From Cinclus cinclus (Eukaryota; Chordata; Aves; Passeriformes; Cinclidae), in contig NC_085047.1 in the NCBI RefSeq assembly GCF_963662255.1, forward strand, positions 90,392,259 through 90,456,258: a DNA stretch of 64,000 nucleotides, in the 5' to 3' direction. Within the stretch, counting starts at the first letter, position 1; every line of letters begins with the position of its first letter. The position numbers and the translations under genes were made by a program. Positions 1-13,911 of the stretch are shown piece by piece. Under the pieces are notes generated by a model. That model saw nothing but the letters and a program-made list of their open reading frames with translations, searched no databases and was not told the origin of the DNA.

Positions 1-2083
1 TATATTTGCTACAGGCTGAATTCGATTTTCTTTTACTCAATAAGGGGGAAAAGGCAGCTGCTACAGCCTCCAGTGTGTTGTTTAACTTGCTGGCTAGTTG
101 TTAGACTTTTCCCATGCCCTACCTTGCCCATCATCCCTGTGGCAGAGTCTGGCCTTTGCAAGGTTTCAGTTTTTCAAGGTGGGAGTGTCTTGCTTAGTTT
201 GACTCAGTATTGAGCTGCTACACCTTGTAATTACAGAAAAGGAAACTGTCATAGCTCTAATAAAAGTCTTTATTTTCAAGCCTCCATAATCATTCTTCTA
301 GTCAATTTAATTCACTTCCCCTCAGCCACAGGCACTCAGTTCAGTCCTTTCATCTGGCCTGTTCATGAGATTCCCTTTTGTTCAGTCTGGGTGACAGGCA
401 GAGCTTACTCCAGGAAAAGCATCTGCAGAGGCTAGACCTGATGCCTGAGTAGTCAAAAGCTAACACACACAGCTGTTAATTACACCAACTTGGTAATGGG
501 GATTGCTGTGAAAAGCAGGGATATCCAGGCTCAGTGTCTGCCCTTGCACAGGCTGGTGAGCAGGCAGAGTGGGCACTCTGCTTACCTGTGCCCTTGGAGG
601 TCTGGACGGAGGAGTATGTGGGGCCCAGCCAGGTTTGGTGTAAGATCCTGCATGCTGTGCATGCATCCTGTGCATTGCTTAAAGTAGGAGAAAATCAGAA
701 GCTTGTATGGGTCATCCCTCGTGTTCCCAAGAGCTTTGTGCAGCCCAGCCCATACTGCACAGGGCACTTGAGCCCATCCATCCACTGCCCAGCTGCCTGG
801 ACACAAAAGTTCTTTTACTAGTGCACCCTTTAACCAGTTTACAAGCCGTGGCTCTATGTGCATCACGTTCTAGCCCATGGTGTCTGTAAGAAACCTGTGC
901 TATGCAGAAACTGATACTGCAGCCAATAACAATTAATTCACTAGGGAAATAAAAAAGGCAATGTTAATATATATTGTCTCACCTTCATACTTCATATACA
1001 TCACATGATAGGGTTTGAATTGGCTGGAACTCTAACTCCTACAGTGCCATGAACAGCTGGATGTTGTGTATGATTTGGGGCAGAGTGGTCAATCAGAGAG
1101 CAGCAAACACTGGTTGCAGAATGTACTGATTTGCAACTGGGACATGACACCAAGAAATGAGTGACATTCTAAAAGTCAGTAGTAAAGCTGATTTGGGTGC
1201 TTCTCTGTAGGCATCTTTAAAGATTACATAATTTCAAAGCATGGATCTGGGGATATACCTCTCCATATGGTAAATTGATTTACTTATAAAATCACATCAA
1301 ACAGTATTTTTAACATCTCTTACTTTTCTCTCCTTAATTAACTTGAACGATAAAATTATTTTGCTTCTGAACAAGAATTTCAAAATACTTGTGTTGTATC
1401 ACATTAGAAATAAACATTTTAAATCAAGTAAATGTCAAAAAGAGTTTTGCAAATGGCCTAATATGGATAATGGGTAGTCAAGCTAACAGCCTTAGCCATA
1501 AGAATAAAATTATTCCTTCTTTCCTGAGTTCAATGACAGCAAAAATCAAGCTTTCAGTAGAAGAAGACTTGTGGTTCACACAAGATTAGGCACATTCTGA
1601 GTAAATTTCACTTACACAGCTACTCTATGTTTGCACAAACCAGTGTGAAACCTTTCCATCATATAAATAATCAATGGAAATGCAGATATGTTCAAAGCAG
1701 TATCAGCTTGGAAGTTTCTTCCAGCAGCAAAGTCTCTATGAGTCAGCCAGGTGTTCCAGAATGAATTATTCAGAAAAGGATTTTCAAGTTAATTCTGTGA
1801 AATTAGTTCCTCATATTTTGTATGAAACAAAAAGGTGTTGAGCTTGCGAAGACAAAAAGAAACCATCCAAATTTTCTATTCTTGGTACATTTAGGAAATT
1901 AAGTCTGCCTCTTCAGTTCAAAACTTACAGATGAGTAGGGAAATATTATGAGTTATTAATATGCTTCCAGCATGCTAAAAGTCACAGTAAAGATTTTAAA
2001 ATTGTCATTGATCCCAGAGAAATGTAAAAGAATCCTTGTGACTGGAATACCCAGGAAAAAAGGAACTTAGTCTTTCAAGAACA
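1..2083. other. Unique AT-rich intergenic or intronic DNA
   Basis: No gene, recognisable repeat or RNA could be identified in this stretch. Open frames are all under 100 codons, overlap on both strands and carry no recognisable domain. The sequence is AT-rich and CpG-poor, typical of gene-desert DNA in a bird macrochromosome. Confidence 0.6.
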
Positions 2084-2864
2084 CCATAGAATCATAGAAT
2101 TGTTTACGTTGGAAAAGACGCTCAAGATCACCAAATCCAACCGTTAACCCAGCACTGCCAAGTCCAGCATAACACCATGTCCCTAAGTGCCACATCTTTT
2201 AAATACATCCTGGGTTGGTGAATGCACCACTTCCCTGGGCAGCCCATTCCAGTGACTGACAATCCTCTCAGTGAATAAATGCTTCCCAATATCCAGTCTA
2301 GAGCTCCTCTGATGTAATTTGAGGCCATTTCCTCTTGTCTTAATGCTTGACATTTGTAAGAAGAGGCCAATCCCCATTTGGCTACAGCCTCCCTTTGGGA
2401 GGTTGTAAAGACCAATAATGTCCCCCCTGAGCCTCCTTTTCTCCAAGCTGAACAATCCTAGCTCCCTCAGCCACTCCTCATCAGACTTGTGCTCCACACC
2501 CTTCCCCAGCTCCATTGCTCTTCTCTGGACAGGCTCCAGCCCCTCAATGTCTTTCCTGTAGTGAGGGGTCCAGAACTGAACACAGGATTTGAGGAGTGGC
2601 CTCACCAGGGCTGAGTGCAGGGAGACAATCACTGTCCTGCTCCTGCTGGCCACACTATTGCTGATACAGGCCAGAATGCCCTTGGCCTTCTTGGCCACCT
2701 GGACACTGCTGGCTCACGTTCAGCCACTTTCAACCAGCACCCCCAGGTCCTTTTCCACTGGGCAGCTTTCCAGCTACTCTATCCCCAGCCTGTAGCAATG
2801 CTTGGGGTTGTTGTGATCCACATAAAGGATCTGGCACTTGGCAATGTTGAACCTCATACGAGTT
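2084..2864 (-). mobile_element. CR1 LINE, 5'-truncated, minus strand
   Basis: Read on the minus strand, this is the 3' part of an avian chicken-repeat-1 (CR1) non-LTR retrotransposon. The element's 3' end lies at the low-coordinate side, where plus-strand sequence begins with the tail signature ATAGAATCATAGAAT at 2086-2100. The coding part runs from about 2860 down to about 2150. It encodes the C-terminal end of the ORF2 reverse transcriptase, the protein that would copy CR1 RNA at a nicked target site. The high-coordinate end stops abruptly near 2864, a normal 5' truncation left by incomplete reverse transcription. The copy is non-autonomous: it lacks ORF1, the endonuclease and most of the polymerase. 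CR1 insertions usually leave no clear target duplication, and none is seen. Confidence 0.93.
2183..2698 (-). pseudogene. CR1 ORF2 C-terminal remnant (171 codons open)
   Basis: This open frame matches the last part of CR1 ORF2. Successive family hallmarks are readable: a [14 protein letters not shown] start, SVASRSR, a [13 protein letters not shown] block, [37 protein letters not shown], and [10 protein letters not shown] near the end. The catalytic YADD core of the reverse transcriptase lies upstream in a full element and is absent. A frameshift near the end moves the family's terminal DVALRDMV motif into an adjacent frame (around 2180-2210 plus), so the natural C-terminus is broken. Upstream of 2698 the homology continues out of frame to about 2860. 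It is a relic and not a host gene. Confidence 0.88.
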
Positions 2865-4364
2865 TACAGGGTCTTTAAAGGAACCTCAGCCTCCTCTGCT
2901 TCCTATATAGATTTAAGAGTAGACACTCTTTTCAACGTCAGGGTTTTTTTTCATCTGTATTTGAGTGAAATTTATACACAATCTCTAGCACAAAATGGAA
3001 TGAAAAATCCACAGTGATTGCTGGATTATCTTGAGATATAAAGTAAGCATTAGGCTTTCACTAGGCTGATTTGCCTCAGAAAGTGGTTGACTACTTAAGA
3101 GTCTTGTGTCCTTCATAAATGTGTTTCTGCTTCAAAATTCTGAATTAGTGTCCTTGATGCAAAAAATGCTGCTTTTTTTTCAAGAAAAAAATGAAGAAAT
3201 TACCTGATGTAAAATATATAGAAAATTAAGTATATCTGCAATCTTAAAGTGTTTAATTGTTCCCACCTCATATTTTATAATAAATTCAGCATTAGGACTC
3301 CCTCTGAACTGCTGGCTATTAAAATGCTAACTAAACAAATTATTGAAATTAAAGTATTTTGGGAAAAAAAAAACAACCAAGCAAAACAAAACAGCTGTTG
3401 TTAATAGATTGCCCTTAAAGCATAAACTCAAAATACGGTGCAGAGGGAGAAAAAAAAGAAGAGTATGACTACTTCAGAAGAAATTTGGAAGGAATTTTTT
3501 TTTCTTTTTTAATAGAGCAATGTAGATCAGGTCTCCTAAAAACCAGGATGAGTGAGAAGAAGAGGGCAAAAACCTTCTGGTAAGCACTGACCTGTCAAAG
3601 TTGGTAGGACAACTAGGATAGGACAAAGAGGCAGAGATTTGCTCTGTGGAAGCTCAAGATGCTGTAGTAACACTGTAATTATGTTCGAGAGCAGATTTTC
3701 CCTTCATACAAGGATGCCAGGAAATAAAGGGAAAGTGGTGGAGAGGTTGAATGAACAAGCCAAGAGATGCTTGATCATGGTGCATACCAGGAAATCAGCC
3801 ACTTCTGGAGGTGGGCCAGACTGAAACTTTGTAAGTTTATGAGTTTCTGTTTTACAGGAGACAGAGGAATTTGACATTATTCATGGTCCAAGTATATAGT
3901 GTTTGTACAGTTAAAGCAGAGGGTGCATTAGCACTGCCATGTTTCTTTCATGTCATTCATATCAGCAGTACAAACTTTCGAAGTTTGTCTGCAAAGCTTC
4001 CATCACTCCACATTTATAGCCTCTTTGCAGCATTACTTAAAACCAAATCCATATTCTTTTGTTTTCCCTTAATCTTTGACTGACCTTGGTACAGGGATAT
4101 CTCAGGGCCATGAAAAACAAGACTAGGGAGCGCACCCCAATAATCCAGGAGCAGAACTGGGAAAGGAGTTAGCCTGAAGTCTGCATGCCTGGAAGACACG
4201 CTTGCCTATGCAGAAGATAAAACTCCCAGGGCTGGGGCTCCTGACGCAGAAAAGGAAAACAGGAATGAAGCTGAACCTGACTAGAATTCCACCAACTCAG
4301 AGTGCATGCATCTGAAGTTCAAATAGAATTGAAAATGTAATGTCAGTCAAAAGTGATTATGTCT

Positions 4365-4378
4365 AAAAAAAAAAAAAA
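4365..4378. repeat. Poly-A run (14 A)
   Basis: An uninterrupted adenine homopolymer in unique sequence. No retrotransposon body or target duplication was recognised next to it, so it is most simply a mononucleotide repeat. Confidence 0.7.
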
Positions 4379-5639
4379 GCTATTTATCTCAGAGCAAAAG
4401 GATTGTATAAGTACAAGACTGCCTCAACACCTGCCATTCCCTACCTCTATTTCAACCTAGTTAGTGCTATGCTTATGTGTTTTCAGCTAAAAACGTGGAC
4501 TGTTTAAACGCTGTTCTGGGGCCAGTGCAAATCACTACTGATTGCAGTAGTGAAAGGAAGCTGACTTATTCTGGTTTACTCCAGTTGGTCCTGGGACAAG
4601 GTACAGCAGAGTTCTGGTAGCACTTTTGCAATTAGATGAGATCAGGGCAGGTGAATAGCCCTACTTTAAGAATGCCACCAAATGTCACTTCTCCCATTGT
4701 GTTATCTTCCAGCTCCATGATAAAACTTTAAGACAGTCTCTAAGATTGGTCCTGTGAAAACACAGCAGTTAGACAGCACTGAGGCTAGCTGTACATTTAT
4801 TCCCTAGGAGTCCTGATCTTTCATATGGTATCTTCACAACAACAAACCAGGCATATGATGCTAAGTCACAACTGGGATTTGCCACTAGGCTTTGCATGTC
4901 TGCAAACTGCACGAGTGCAGCATAAAATGGCAAGTGAAAGAAACATAAAAGAAAATACATTTTCACCCCCTCAGAGAGAAGGTTAATTCCCTAGTCCACG
5001 CCTTTTTTCTCACAATCCCTTCAGGAATAAAATGACACCTAACTTGCTAATTGTTACAATATTAGAAGGAGAAAATGTGTTCTTTCTGATTCTATATCCT
5101 GAGATGCACCACAGTACCAAAACTGACTGTGCTATACTATCTCTTTAAAATTTTGTAAGTTAGAAACAATAAATTGAAATTAATACATATAAACAACTAG
5201 TGGTTGTTTTACCAGCTAGTGGGCATTATTCTTTTACAGGTATCCTTTAACTGGTACCCTAGGCATTGACAACTTATTGATTAGGTGGATGTCTCACTCT
5301 TTGTCTGTGTAATGCTCCTTTAATGGTATCTAAAGTGAAGTGTCTATAGAGTTCAGCATCTAAACCTCTTAGACATTTCTGATAGTCTAACCTCAGCACT
5401 TTGTCAGCATTCCCTTAATAAATACCCCTCTCTTTGTCTTCTATCTGCCACAAAATACTGTCTCAAAGCTATAAAAAAATGCTTCTTTTTTCAGTGAGAA
5501 AAGACAATGTCACACTTCACCTTCCTGAATGGAATTAGGAGCCTCTTGATTAACTTTGGTGGGAGCAGAGTCAGACCCAGGATCTCACACATTCTCACAC
5601 ATTCTTTTGCTTTGATAAGTTACAGTTACTTTGCATTGT

Positions 5640-5775
5640 TTAGCTATGTACAAACCATATTCATTAGTCATTTTCATTCGTGACACGGAAGAATTCATTA
5701 GTTTCTGATGCTGATTTAGATTCATAACTATTACTTATAATTAATTGCTAATGAAGGCTATTAATGTCTAGCTGA
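5640..5775. promoter_or_regulatory. Candidate conserved non-coding element
   Basis: This segment is non-repetitive and moderately complex, with several homeodomain-type cores (TAATTA at about 5740, ATTAG and CATTAGT repeats) and no long open frame. Elements of this make-up in vertebrate gene deserts are often developmental enhancers. The sequence alone shows only composition and motifs. Conservation has not been tested, so this is a weak inference. Confidence 0.2.
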
Positions 5776-5945
5776 CATTTTTCCCCTTCCCTGATAAATG
5801 CTAACAAGTTCGAGCACAGGAAAAAGGACTTGTCTTAGACAGGAATTGATTCATTTTAACAAATAAGCCTAATCAGTGCTATTAGCCTTCTAGAGCATGA
5901 GATCTTTTCTACCACAGGTACAGAGCATTGCCTTATAGACAGTAA

Positions 5946-5985
5946 AATAATAAATAAATATAAATATAAAACATAAAATAGTAAA
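5946..5985. repeat. AT-rich simple repeat (AAAT-like)
   Basis: Imperfect repetition of AAAT and AAATAT units within an AT-rich context. It is short and degenerate. Confidence 0.5.
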
Positions 5986-8900
5986 ACCAAGGCTACAAAA
6001 AAGCTATCTTGTTTTTCACAGATGTTTGCAAATATAGCCTTATTCATCCTTCACCTTACTCTTCCTCCCATACAGACATACATGAGCCACAGAGAAATAA
6101 TTCTAGTGCATTTATAAATTAGTAAACACAGACAATGGGGCATCAAGAGAAACTGTGGTCTCTATTGCTTGAAAAACCATCTTTCAATGATATCAGAGAA
6201 GCTATTCCAGATTTGATCTGATGTATAAAACTTCTGAATCCCTGCTGTCTTCATTTTCATTTTCCTCACACACCAGGCCAGCTGCTAAAGGGCAGTTAAA
6301 GATAGACACCATGGGTCTTGAAGCAACATGATGTGCAGACAGGAGGGAGCCTTCTGGCCCACGTCAACTTTTGAGAAGACAATTCTCCCCCACATAATTT
6401 ACTGGTTGAACAGATGAAACAGAAATAAAATGGCATAAGTGAATGCATTTCAACTGGGACACGGTAGTTCCAGTTTTATTTCAACTTTACATTTGTCTTG
6501 CCATCCTCAACAGAAGAAAGAGAGAAATTTTTATCATTACCCCTGAAACATAATGTCCTTTTACTACTGGAACACAAATTTATCTCTAGACCTTATGAGG
6601 CAGCTGCTTCATGAAACCTGCTCTTCCCTTGATTTTGGAAGACTAGAAAACATACAGAGCTGTGGTGAGACAGATATACTGAAAGAAAAAGAGAAAAAAA
6701 AAAAAGGTGGAAATGAACAGGTGTCTGTTCCCTCGATTGCCTGAGTACAAGATGGAAACCAGTCACACAAAGGAGTACTCATGGAACTTGCAGAAATGCT
6801 CACTGTGTCATTTCAAACTTTTTAGGAGTCCTTGGCAGGATGAAATAAGAGGGAAAAATCAAGACACCAGATACATTTCCACAGAAAACATATCTTCTTT
6901 GAGTGATTTTTCCAGCTTTATTTTGTGGGACCACTCTCAAAAGGGATTTTTGAAGAAGCACATGCTAAGGAGTTCAGTGTGAATCTGGGAACAGAAAAGG
7001 CACAGAAGTTTGAAAAGCCAGTATCATTTGAGGGGACCTTGGGCAGACGGTGTGAATTTGGCATTCCAAGGTTTCGCTTTGTAGAGAAGCCCTTATTAAT
7101 TGCTCTTGTAATTTAATAGTAATCAGAAGAGCCTATTAACTCCAATACTTTATAAAAGCTATTTTCAATGTGTTTTATGTAAGAAATATTATATTCTGCT
7201 TAACATTAGGTACTGAATGACATTTTAAACTGAGATATGCCTAAAATTAAGCATTTAAATGTGTGATTTTTAGGCACTTAAACATGCCTAAAAACATTCA
7301 GGAAGATCTTAAAACAAGCAATGACTATAACAAATCTGAAGGATATTAATGTAAAGGTAAATGACCTGCAAAAGGGATCTTTCCAAACCATTGGGAAATC
7401 AGAATGTTTATTTATTATGGCAAATATGTACTTGGCATTTGAATTTTTATACTATGTCTTCCTAGCTTTTCTACTCATTAGTTCCCCCATGGGCACAGAT
7501 ATCTCATTTCTGCTTAACTCAAGTGTGCACACAACCTCAAATAATTTTCCTGTCTGGTATTTGTTGATGCTTTCTCAAACTTGTTATTCATCAAATCTCA
7601 CTGATACAGCCACTAATAATAACCAAACTCCAAGAGTGGTGTCTAACAGTTGCCATCCACTTTGCCTGCTGCAGTATCCCCCAGATTTCATTCTGTTTGT
7701 CACCATACCTGGACTATTCTGTAATTAATTAAAAGTTTAAAATGGAAAGGCAGTGGGAAAATGGAAAGGCAAGGAGAAAAGGAGAAGTTCCAGGACTGAG
7801 TGATAGGTTGTGTACTAGCCCAATAAACACAAAAGAGTGTAAATTATGCACTTTACTGATAAAGATCCATTATGTGCAGTTGAATAACATTATCTCTAAC
7901 TAACATTCATCTGGGAGGTGTGGGTAGATCATGGAGACCATTATATTGAGAGAAGGTCTGGAACCTGATGCAAAGGGATTTTCTTTTGGGTATTCAAGGG
8001 AACATGTTTTACAAAAACTCTTTTACTGTATGTGAATAAATAAGACTCACGTATCGAGAGGAAACCATATAAACAGAGATCACAGAGAAGAACTGCATGC
8101 CCAGGACTCTTTGTTTAGATCTCTGCTTTGCTCTCTCTTTTTCCATCATTAGCTGTAGGAGGTCGGGTGACAGGGCAGGAAGCCCTAAACTGTGGCTGTT
8201 CATGTGTTCTGTAAGTCACATTCCCCATGAGTTCTGAAAGATCTGAGGTTGGACCTTTACTAGCAATGTAACCATGAATCAAAATTCAGTGGAAGTCAGT
8301 GTAAAAGTTTGCACAGATTTCTATATGTCTTGGATCAAAGAAGCATACACATATAAGGTGCTCTATCCCCAGTTTTACAGTGTCCCAGAACCACAGTTTA
8401 ACACACTAGCCTATTTCACTATTTAAATCATTGCTAAATAACATATTTCCCATCTTGTCTGCTGCATTATTATTGTAATGGATTATTAACACACATTCAT
8501 TGTCAAAATAAAAATAACAAAACTGTGTTTTGGCAACAGTAGGAGTGAAAAAACAAACAAGAGAAGCAGAAAATTATCAAACAAATTAATTTTATTTTAT
8601 AGCAATTTTTTATGAAGAAACATCAGTCCTGCTTACAATTCATGGATTATAATTAAACGTAGCATTAATATCCAGTGCAGTTTTTTAAAGAAATATTGTA
8701 TTCAGAATCTGGTACATTAAGAAAAAGCACCAGATCTCATGACACATGCAATGGTTCTGCTGTATTTCAAATATATAAAATAAAGATGAATGCATCTTAT
8801 TCATGGGGTGAAATCCATGAATCAAAATTGCCTCTGGATTTACAAATATGTAGTTAAATATAACACTGATTCAATGTGATTTGTGATTAAAGGCCAATCT

Positions 8901-11900
8901 TGTAAATGTGGCTTCTAGTTAACACTCTTCCCAGATGTTTCCTTGACAGATTCTACATTTAAAATTATTAGAATCTAAATTATTGATGTTCTTTCTCATT
9001 TCAATTATTATCAGCATTTGTGCTCTTTCTTTTCTTAATATTTTGAAGACAATTCTAAGGATAATTTCTCCCTGAAAAATTCAATGCCAAAACCAGGTGA
9101 AAATGAACTTCTCTCACAGAAGAGCTACTCTCCTTCAATGCTCTAATTTGCAGTAGCTCATAACTTTCTCTTGTCTAAATTACTTTTGTGCTGACAGTTT
9201 TAGTACTTGTGGGTTTTGCTCATATATAATTTGGGGACACAAGCTGGAAGGAAATCTGTTTAGCTAGCTCAGTTATCCACACATGATCGTAACATATTTC
9301 ACCCTACTTACTTTTGGGATGCTAGCATGGACATACACACCTGTACACATCTATACACTGTAATGGATGCCCACGTGCCCAAATGCAAAAATACAAACAT
9401 ACACTCACTCTCAGTGAAATGGAAATACTCAAACATGTCATAATGGAAGAAATCTCCAGATGGGCTAAATCAAGGTAGTTAACTGCTGTTAATGCAAAAT
9501 TGGTGCTCTCTTACTGAGATATAGCTCTGTGTTTGCTTCAGTAAGGAACATGTGACTTCCTGGAGTAGGAGGAAAAAAAAGCCCGTGTGAACATGAAAAT
9601 AGCACACTTTAAATGTTTCAATCAGTGTTTCTCAGCATGACTTAAATATACCCTTTCAAATTTTGTTATGTCTTCCATACTCTGACAAGGAATAAATAGG
9701 CCCAAGATCTGCTTCCAGACAGAGAGGGTTTGCAGAACCCCTGGAGAGCTGAAGGAGTGATTGTGGCCTCTGACCCTGCTGCTCATCAGCTGCTAACACA
9801 CCAGTTGGCTGTACAAGAGATGGAGTTGATCTGCCAGATAATGGCATTTAATAAGAAATCATTACATCACACATATACACACACAGATTTCTTTGCTTTC
9901 AAAGAAAGAAACATACAGAATGGGGGAGGAAATTATTAATATTCAAAGTATAATCAGCTTTCTCTTTTTTGTTTTGTTGGGGTTTTTTTAGGAAGTTTGG
10001 AAGTCCTTTGCTAATGGTTGACTAATGATAGGCTAAGGAATACAGCTTAAGCAGTCTCAACATTAGTGGAACAGACCAGAGCTCTGAGTCTTGTTATTTC
10101 AAAGAGAATCTGGGTGATGGGGGGAGAGGGAGATGCGGAAGGAGATAAGAAATGTGCAGTCACGTTCCCAAACCTTTTCAGAAGAATGCTCCTCTTTAAC
10201 ATATATACTTGAAAAGTTGAAATCGTTGTGTGATTAAAGTGCTCTACTCTTGACTATTGTGAGAGGCTTGACTGCCTCCATGACCTTCTTTTTTCCCAAA
10301 AAAATCCTAGAGAGCTCAGCAAATTAATTTGTCATGGCTCATAAGAACTGCTGCTTATTGAAGTAGCACAAATGTCTCCAGCTATGATGGGAAAATTTAA
10401 CAGGATCTCTCTAATCACAGCAGAAGTGGAACTGGTGCATCTAAGACAAAAAAATTGAATGAAATAACTTTCAAAGAGTGAACACAGGCTTTACTTCTGG
10501 GGATAAGGACTCTAGAAAAGATTTTGCTGGCAGTCAGATTGAGATCTTAGAACAACACAGGAAGAAAAGGTGATTTAGACTGGAGACCATGTAAACTGAG
10601 GGATGTGGAATGGAAGCAGAGAGGCATTATTACTGCTGTTTTGAACTGTAGTGGGAAAATGGCTTGTAGCACATTGCAGGTGGTAGGAGGACTTGAAGTT
10701 TGAAGACAAACAGTAGTTGTTAGAGAAGACAGCCAGCATGATCAAATAATTGGAAATTGTCCTGTGGAGTAAAGCATGACAGGAAAAAAAAACTATTTCA
10801 TTTCTCAGAAAAGCTTTAAGAAGGCTTGATTGCAACCTAGCAGAAGGTGGAGAAACAGGAGCCAAAGGCTGGAAGCTGAAGTTCAACAAACTCAGAACAC
10901 AAGCAGGGTGAACATTTCAAATTGTGATGATGAATAGTCTTTGAGATAACTGAGCAATCGTTGGCAAAAAAACAAGATGCTAAAATTAAGACAGATTTTT
11001 TTTCTTCCCTCTTCTCCCTACCCTCCCCCACAAATATAGGTTCAGGCTAAACCAGAAGAAGATTCAGATAAACTCTTTGAACAATTCTTTCTTCGAGATC
11101 AAGCCTGATGCTTGCAACTGTCTGGCAAATGCTCTCTTCTGCACCACCAATGTTTCTGCTTAAGCTGTTGGTTATAAAATGAACCTGTGGCAGATACGTT
11201 TCTTCTGTAGAGTTCTCAATGTGTCTCTGATTGCTAGTACACTGTTGGGAAGGTCTCCTGCTCTCTCAGCTACATTCTCCATCTCTTCACGTTCCAAAAT
11301 GCCTTTACTACTATTGTGTACTAGAAATTCCCTGTGTCTGGTGCATTAGTTCTGTGCAGACACTTGTGTGTTTTATGCATGCACCACCAGCCTGGGTCCT
11401 CTCTAAACCCTAGGAAGCAATGTTTTTTTAGCAGGTCACCTTCAATTCTCTGATTCCACTGAAGTATCTTTCTATTTCAGCAGGGTTACATTGCAATAAC
11501 AATTGACACGAAAAAATCAAACCACTGTATCAACCTCTATTTCAAAAGTATTTTTGAAAGGACAATAAATACCAAAGAAACATAATTATCAGAAGTATAG
11601 CTACACCTTACTAACTCACACAGGTGGATCCTTAAGGCGAGGAAGAATTCTAAACAACCTGGGTGGGGATGAGCATAAAGTATATGTGACCCACTGCTGT
11701 GTTTTCAAAGTAGCTCCTTCCCTAAGATGGTGAATGTCCTCTGCTTCAAAATTAAAAAGCAAAATGCTACAGAGCATATGTTCTCCAGCCTTGGAGTGAT
11801 ATGCAGGAGTCTGTTTTAAACACACTGGTCAGGTTCCTCCCACCTGTAACTTTAAGCACTAACTAATCCACATAGTCATGAGAGAGAAAGGAAATATCAT

Positions 11901-13774
11901 CTTGTTGGTACTAAGCTAAAGTACCTATGGCTGTACATAGAATTGAAAGTAAATATGTTCTCAGCTTTAGATCTTAAAGGTCTTAAATGAGGAAAGGAGA
12001 AGAAAAGAATTTGAATGTTAGTATTTCATAATAATACTAATTTAGAGATACAAAATATGATGCCAGACTAATTTCTTGGCCTTTCTAATGTCTGTTCTCT
12101 TCATCTCTTTTCTCCTTTTTATTTTCATTTATGCCAACTACTTGATCCACACCTGCCTTTTGTACCATGTAAGAAATATCTTTCACCAGATAAACATGTT
12201 CCAGCAATATTTTCACATTCTGTCAAAATCCCCCACTCTTGCCCAGTCAGCTGGGCAAGCTTCACTTTCCACAAAAGTTTCTGCATATGGACAAACACTC
12301 TGAGGTCAGCAATTAACTACCTGTGAAAAAATGTGACAAGAATATACATCACTGTTTTATATCCGTTTTGGACAGTCTCATCACTGGACCAAACCCAGAG
12401 ACATGCTACTGCAAGTGAGGAGGAGAAGAGGAAACCCAGCTGTGAATGAAAGTGAAAGAAAAGGTGATGTAGAAATGAAGAGTGGTATTTCTACCCACGC
12501 TCCTTCAGTCATAATGCTCCAGTAGCAGAAGCTTTGCACTTAATGATCATTAATGTTGTGTTGATTTCCATACAAACTATTATAAGGGTAAATCTGATCT
12601 GTCACTGAATCCCTTATGAGCTCTACTGTATAAACCAACCTTAAAAGCACATTCAAGTTATTTGAGCTCCTGTAGGATTTTTTTAGAAGAAAATCATCTC
12701 TACATACATTTGGGACTTCAGCAGTGCCTATGCTTGAATCAATTCTGCTCTGGGTTAAGAAGAAAAAAAGACAGCTGCTTTGAAAAATTGCAGAGATTTT
12801 GATAATGTCAGGGCAGCATTGCTACAAGAGTTTCCATCAGATGTGATACAGCTGGTGGATTCTTTCCTACCGTCATCAGCAACAGTTTTTCATTAAGGTT
12901 GCTAAGCTATAAACCTGAAGAGTAAAGCAAGGACACTTGTCAGAACTGATTGACAGCAGCAGTGGGATGCATATATCATCACTGGTTGAGTGCTGTATAC
13001 ATGTGATAATGGGTATGTTAAAAATTGGTATATATATTATTACATGTAGCTAAAAACCCAATCATGTAGCTTTAATACATACCTTTATGGTCTGAAAAGA
13101 ATAAGACTCCTCCATGATTAAACATTGCTGAAGGAGTAAATTTTACAGAAGTCAGCTTAAAGTCTGAAAGACTGATGAATATGCAGGTACTCTGAAGGCT
13201 ATTTTTTTCCTTCCGGTGTTTTGGCTGGGAATCTAATTCTGTATCCCTGTCTGGGGCTCTCTCGCACTTCTTTATTGTCAAATCAATCCAAAGAACTTTA
13301 TTAATAGTTTTCCTGAGACATGTGGATAAACTCAGATCAGGCCTTGAGGCTTCACTGGCCTTCCACACATCTCTTCTAGAAGGATTTCACCTATTTTTCT
13401 TTCCCCCAGATTTTCTGCTGCAAGATATGTTTGTTCTTTCCAAAATCAAATCCTCAGGAAGGAGACTTGGGAATGGCATCTATGACTATATTTGCATGAG
13501 CAAGCTAAAAAGAATGGAAGCATCGGACAAAGTACTGTCCCTTGACTGTCCATGCAGTTGGATGTTTTATAAAGCCATAAGAACAGTTTTGGGCTGGGCC
13601 AGAAAGTCTGTTTGGAAGCCAAAGGCTGTCTGTTTGCATGTGGTTTCCCAGTTATGGAAGGGAAAGAGCAGTGATTGCAATGGTCTCAAGTTGTGCTGCA
13701 CCATTTAGTCTCAGAGTCTGAAACCTTTTCAGCAGTTTCCAGCTCATATATTCATATCCAGTGGCATGCCACTG

Positions 13775-13911
13775 GAGAGAAGGATTTCAGTGTACTGTTG
13801 GATAAAAACTGAATATGGCCCAGCAATGTACTCTCACAGCCCAGAAAGCCAACTGCATCCCAGGCTGCATCAAATGAAGCATGGTCAGAAGGTGAAGGGA
13901 ATTGATTTGAC
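13775..13911 (+). mobile_element. Outer CR1 LINE, 5' fragment (split by insertion)
   Basis: This plus-strand CR1 segment includes the familiar ORF2 stretch around AGCCCAGAAAGCCAACTGCA (13839-13858) followed by the CTGCATCAAA block. Homology ends near 13905-13911, partway through the reverse-transcriptase coding region. It resumes at about 14768, downstream of a second CR1 copy. Aligned by eye to the family, the two pieces belong to the same element with only a few tens of bases lost at the join. This is therefore the left half of one older CR1 interrupted by a younger one. Confidence 0.75.

Larger units (their letters stand above)
2865..13774. other. Unique AT-rich DNA with minor simple repeats
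   Basis: No gene was recognised in these roughly 11 kb. The longest open frame, at 7321-7728 (135 codons), is rich in Leu, Ser, Phe and Asn, lacks any recognisable domain and has no flanking exon structure. Small low-complexity items include an A-run at 4365-4378, an AAAT-like stretch at 5946-5985, an A-rich run near 6680-6706 and a G/T-rich tract at 9961-9991. The segment at about 5640-5775 resembles a conserved non-coding element in composition and is listed separately. Confidence 0.55.

Noticed and set aside
7321..7728. 135-codon plus-strand frame with hydrophobic stretches
   Set aside because: Hydrophobic segments are expected from T-rich DNA. No receptor or transporter family could be recognised.
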